From Paenibacillus sp. FSL K6-0276 (lineage in GTDB: Bacteria; Bacillota; Bacilli; Paenibacillales; Paenibacillaceae), in contig NZ_CP150276.1 in NCBI RefSeq assembly GCF_037977235.1, positions 4,278,001-4,342,000 of the forward strand: a DNA stretch of 64,000 nucleotides, given 5' to 3'. The notes below the pieces were generated by a model. It searched no databases, had not been told where the DNA came from, and was given only the letters and a program-made list of their open reading frames with translations. Positions 63,261 through 64,000 of the stretch are shown piece by piece; the first letter of the stretch is position 1; every line of letters begins with the position of its first letter. The translations under genes were made by a program, and so were the position numbers.

Positions 63261-63537
63261 CTACTCCCATGTTCTCTGTTCATTGATTTCCAGCTTACGT
63301 TTAAAAGCCTGATCCAGATCAATATCCAGCTTATTGGCCAGATCAAAGATATTCCACACCACGTCGTACATCTCATATCCCAAGTTTTCTTTTTTCTCCG
63401 CATCTGGGTCGAAGGATACGGATAATACTTCTTTGGACAACTCCCCCACTTCAGTCATTAAGTACAATGCTACTAGTGTCAAAACCTTTGATTTCACTGA
63501 ACTTCTTTACATACTGTTGAAACTCAGATGCATTCAT
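63261..63537 (-). pseudogene. MazG-like nucleotide pyrophosphohydrolase, frameshifted
   Basis: The frame 63497-63261 contains the MazG core (LYLMTEVGELSKEVLSVSFD and YEMYDVVWNIFDLANKLDID) with its EVGEL metal motif and a second acidic helix. Its apparent start lacks a ribosome site. A different frame upstream begins at ATG 63537 and reads MNASEFQQYVKKFSEIKGFD, the typical N-terminus of this family. The two join near 63470 only through a frameshift or small deletion. The gene is probably inactive, unless the shift is a sequencing error. Confidence 0.7.
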
Positions 63538-63630
63538 TTCGTTACGCCTCGCTTTTCGGGTATCTTGAATTGATTTTTATTATACAATAAGAGGCAATTT
63601 GAGCAGTACTAATTTATGTTCTTTGCTATT

Positions 63631-63826
63631 TCAGTCGTCTATTTGAATACCAAAATAATACGCTGCAGTATTCCTTTGTTCCCATACAGCAGATAATTTA
63701 TATACATAGTACCCTGGCTTACTTGGAAGGTTGTAACTGTATTGATCCGGTTTATCTATCGATTCCTGGTCCCCTTCCAAATTGACAACAGATAAATAAA
63801 ACTCATCAGGCTTAATCGGAAACTAA
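63631..63826 (-). pseudogene. C-terminal fragment of an unidentified protein
   Basis: A frame ending at TGA 63631-63633 reads KPDEFYLSVVNLEGDQESID and KPGYYVYKLSAVWEQRNTAA, clearly protein-like and ending AYYFGIQIDD. A stop (TAG) cuts it near 63827, while the neighbouring frame further upstream continues plausibly (AVQRQNADPARF), so a frameshift is likely. No start codon or ribosome site. The ending resembles beta-sandwich domains of surface or lipoproteins; family not recognised. Confidence 0.6.
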
Positions 63827-63879
63827 ACCTTGCGGGATCAGCATTCTGTCTCTGCACCGCTATAAGTGCTTCTAGAATA

Positions 63880-63916
63880 AAAAACAGGGAGTCACCGTTA
63901 TCGGTGGCTCCCTCAG
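63880..63916 (-). terminator. Hairpin terminator
   Basis: The GGGAGCCACCG / CGGTGACTCCC stem is followed by six T on the minus strand. No intact minus-strand gene lies upstream of it in the window. Confidence 0.7.
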
Positions 63917-63923
63917 AGTGTCG

Positions 63924-63963
63924 AGAAACCCAGGTCATTTTACGACCGCGGGTTTCTTTTTAG
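63924..63963 (+). terminator. Hairpin with T run at the window edge
   Basis: GAAACCCAGGTC pairs imperfectly with GACCGCGGGTTTC, followed by TTTTT. Its gene is not visible. Confidence 0.45.
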
Positions 63964-64000
63964 GTTCTGGCATAAGTAGAATCGGAAAAGGGAGGGGGTT

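Noticed and set aside
63756-63938. 60-codon minus-strand frame
   Set aside because: It runs through a terminator hairpin and has no ribosome site; part of it is better explained as a frame-shifted piece of the adjacent gene fragment.
1-64000. CRISPR arrays, tRNA/rRNA genes, insertion sequences, prophage, riboswitches
   Set aside because: I looked for regularly spaced repeats, cloverleaf-type sequences, transposase motifs, phage structural genes and known riboswitch cores and found nothing convincing; a covariance-model search would be needed to exclude small RNAs.

Overview
The window is chromosomal DNA of an endospore-forming Firmicute, most likely Paenibacillus. The evidence is moderate GC, strong AGGAGG-type ribosome sites, a spoIIAA-spoIIAB-sigF operon, spoIIM, an Sda-like sporulation checkpoint protein and a giant S-layer-homology (SLH) surface protein. 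Species cannot be decided from the sequence. I saw no rRNA, tRNA, CRISPR array, transposase or prophage.

Layout. 1-4.9 kb: the end of a cell-wall amidase, then a minus-strand group (VOC protein, carboxylesterase, AI-2E-family membrane protein, GNAT acetyltransferase) and a 2Fe-2S protein. 4.9-14.9 kb: an iron-siderophore island with Fur-box-like sites. It holds an AraC regulator fused to a siderophore-binding domain (5' end apparently frameshifted), two binding lipoproteins, a decayed third one, two FecCD-type permeases, an ABC exporter and a flavin reductase. No import ATPase is present. 14.9-18.4 kb: a BceB-like permease whose partner ATPase is broken by an internal deletion, and a NADAR protein. 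18.5-24.6 kb: a chemoreceptor with a CheB-like protein that has lost key catalytic residues, and a PAS-rich histidine kinase with a LuxR-type regulator. 24.7-38.8 kb: a block ordered as in Bacillus subtilis (sigF, spoIIAB, spoIIAA, dacF, then pnp, deoB, xerD, yqzK, fur, spoIIM, endonuclease Q-like, nudF, mciZ), with a pyrimidine-nucleoside phosphorylase, a 39-codon gene and a serine hydrolase inserted. 38.9-45.5 kb: Prli42-like miniprotein, lipB, and the branched-chain 2-oxoacid dehydrogenase operon lpdV-bkdAA-bkdAB-bkdB. 45.7-50.8 kb: a heterodimeric ABC exporter, thymidine kinase and DinB. 50.9-53.0 kb: a compact agr-like peptide-signalling cassette (kinase-less membrane protein, AgrB, AgrD-like peptide, stand-alone LytTR protein) followed by sda. 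53.1-64 kb: an XRE regulator, the 2145-residue surface enzyme, a LysR/SDR divergent pair, and decaying gene fragments at the right edge.

How it fits together. Iron genes appear to be under Fur, which is itself encoded in the window; the AraC protein probably adds siderophore-specific activation. Lipoyl metabolism is clustered: lipB lies directly downstream of the lipoylated bkdB. Several parts touch sporulation or cell-state control (SigF module, SpoIIM, MciZ, Sda, Prli42).

Most interesting: the agr-like cassette, which has no kinase and no receiver domain, so its peptide signal must reach the LytTR protein by a non-standard route, and whose peptide has no cysteine. Also notable are the CheB pseudoenzyme, a XerD with two altered catalytic positions, a two-copy structured intergenic repeat, and the glycosidase-phosphatase-SLH fusion.
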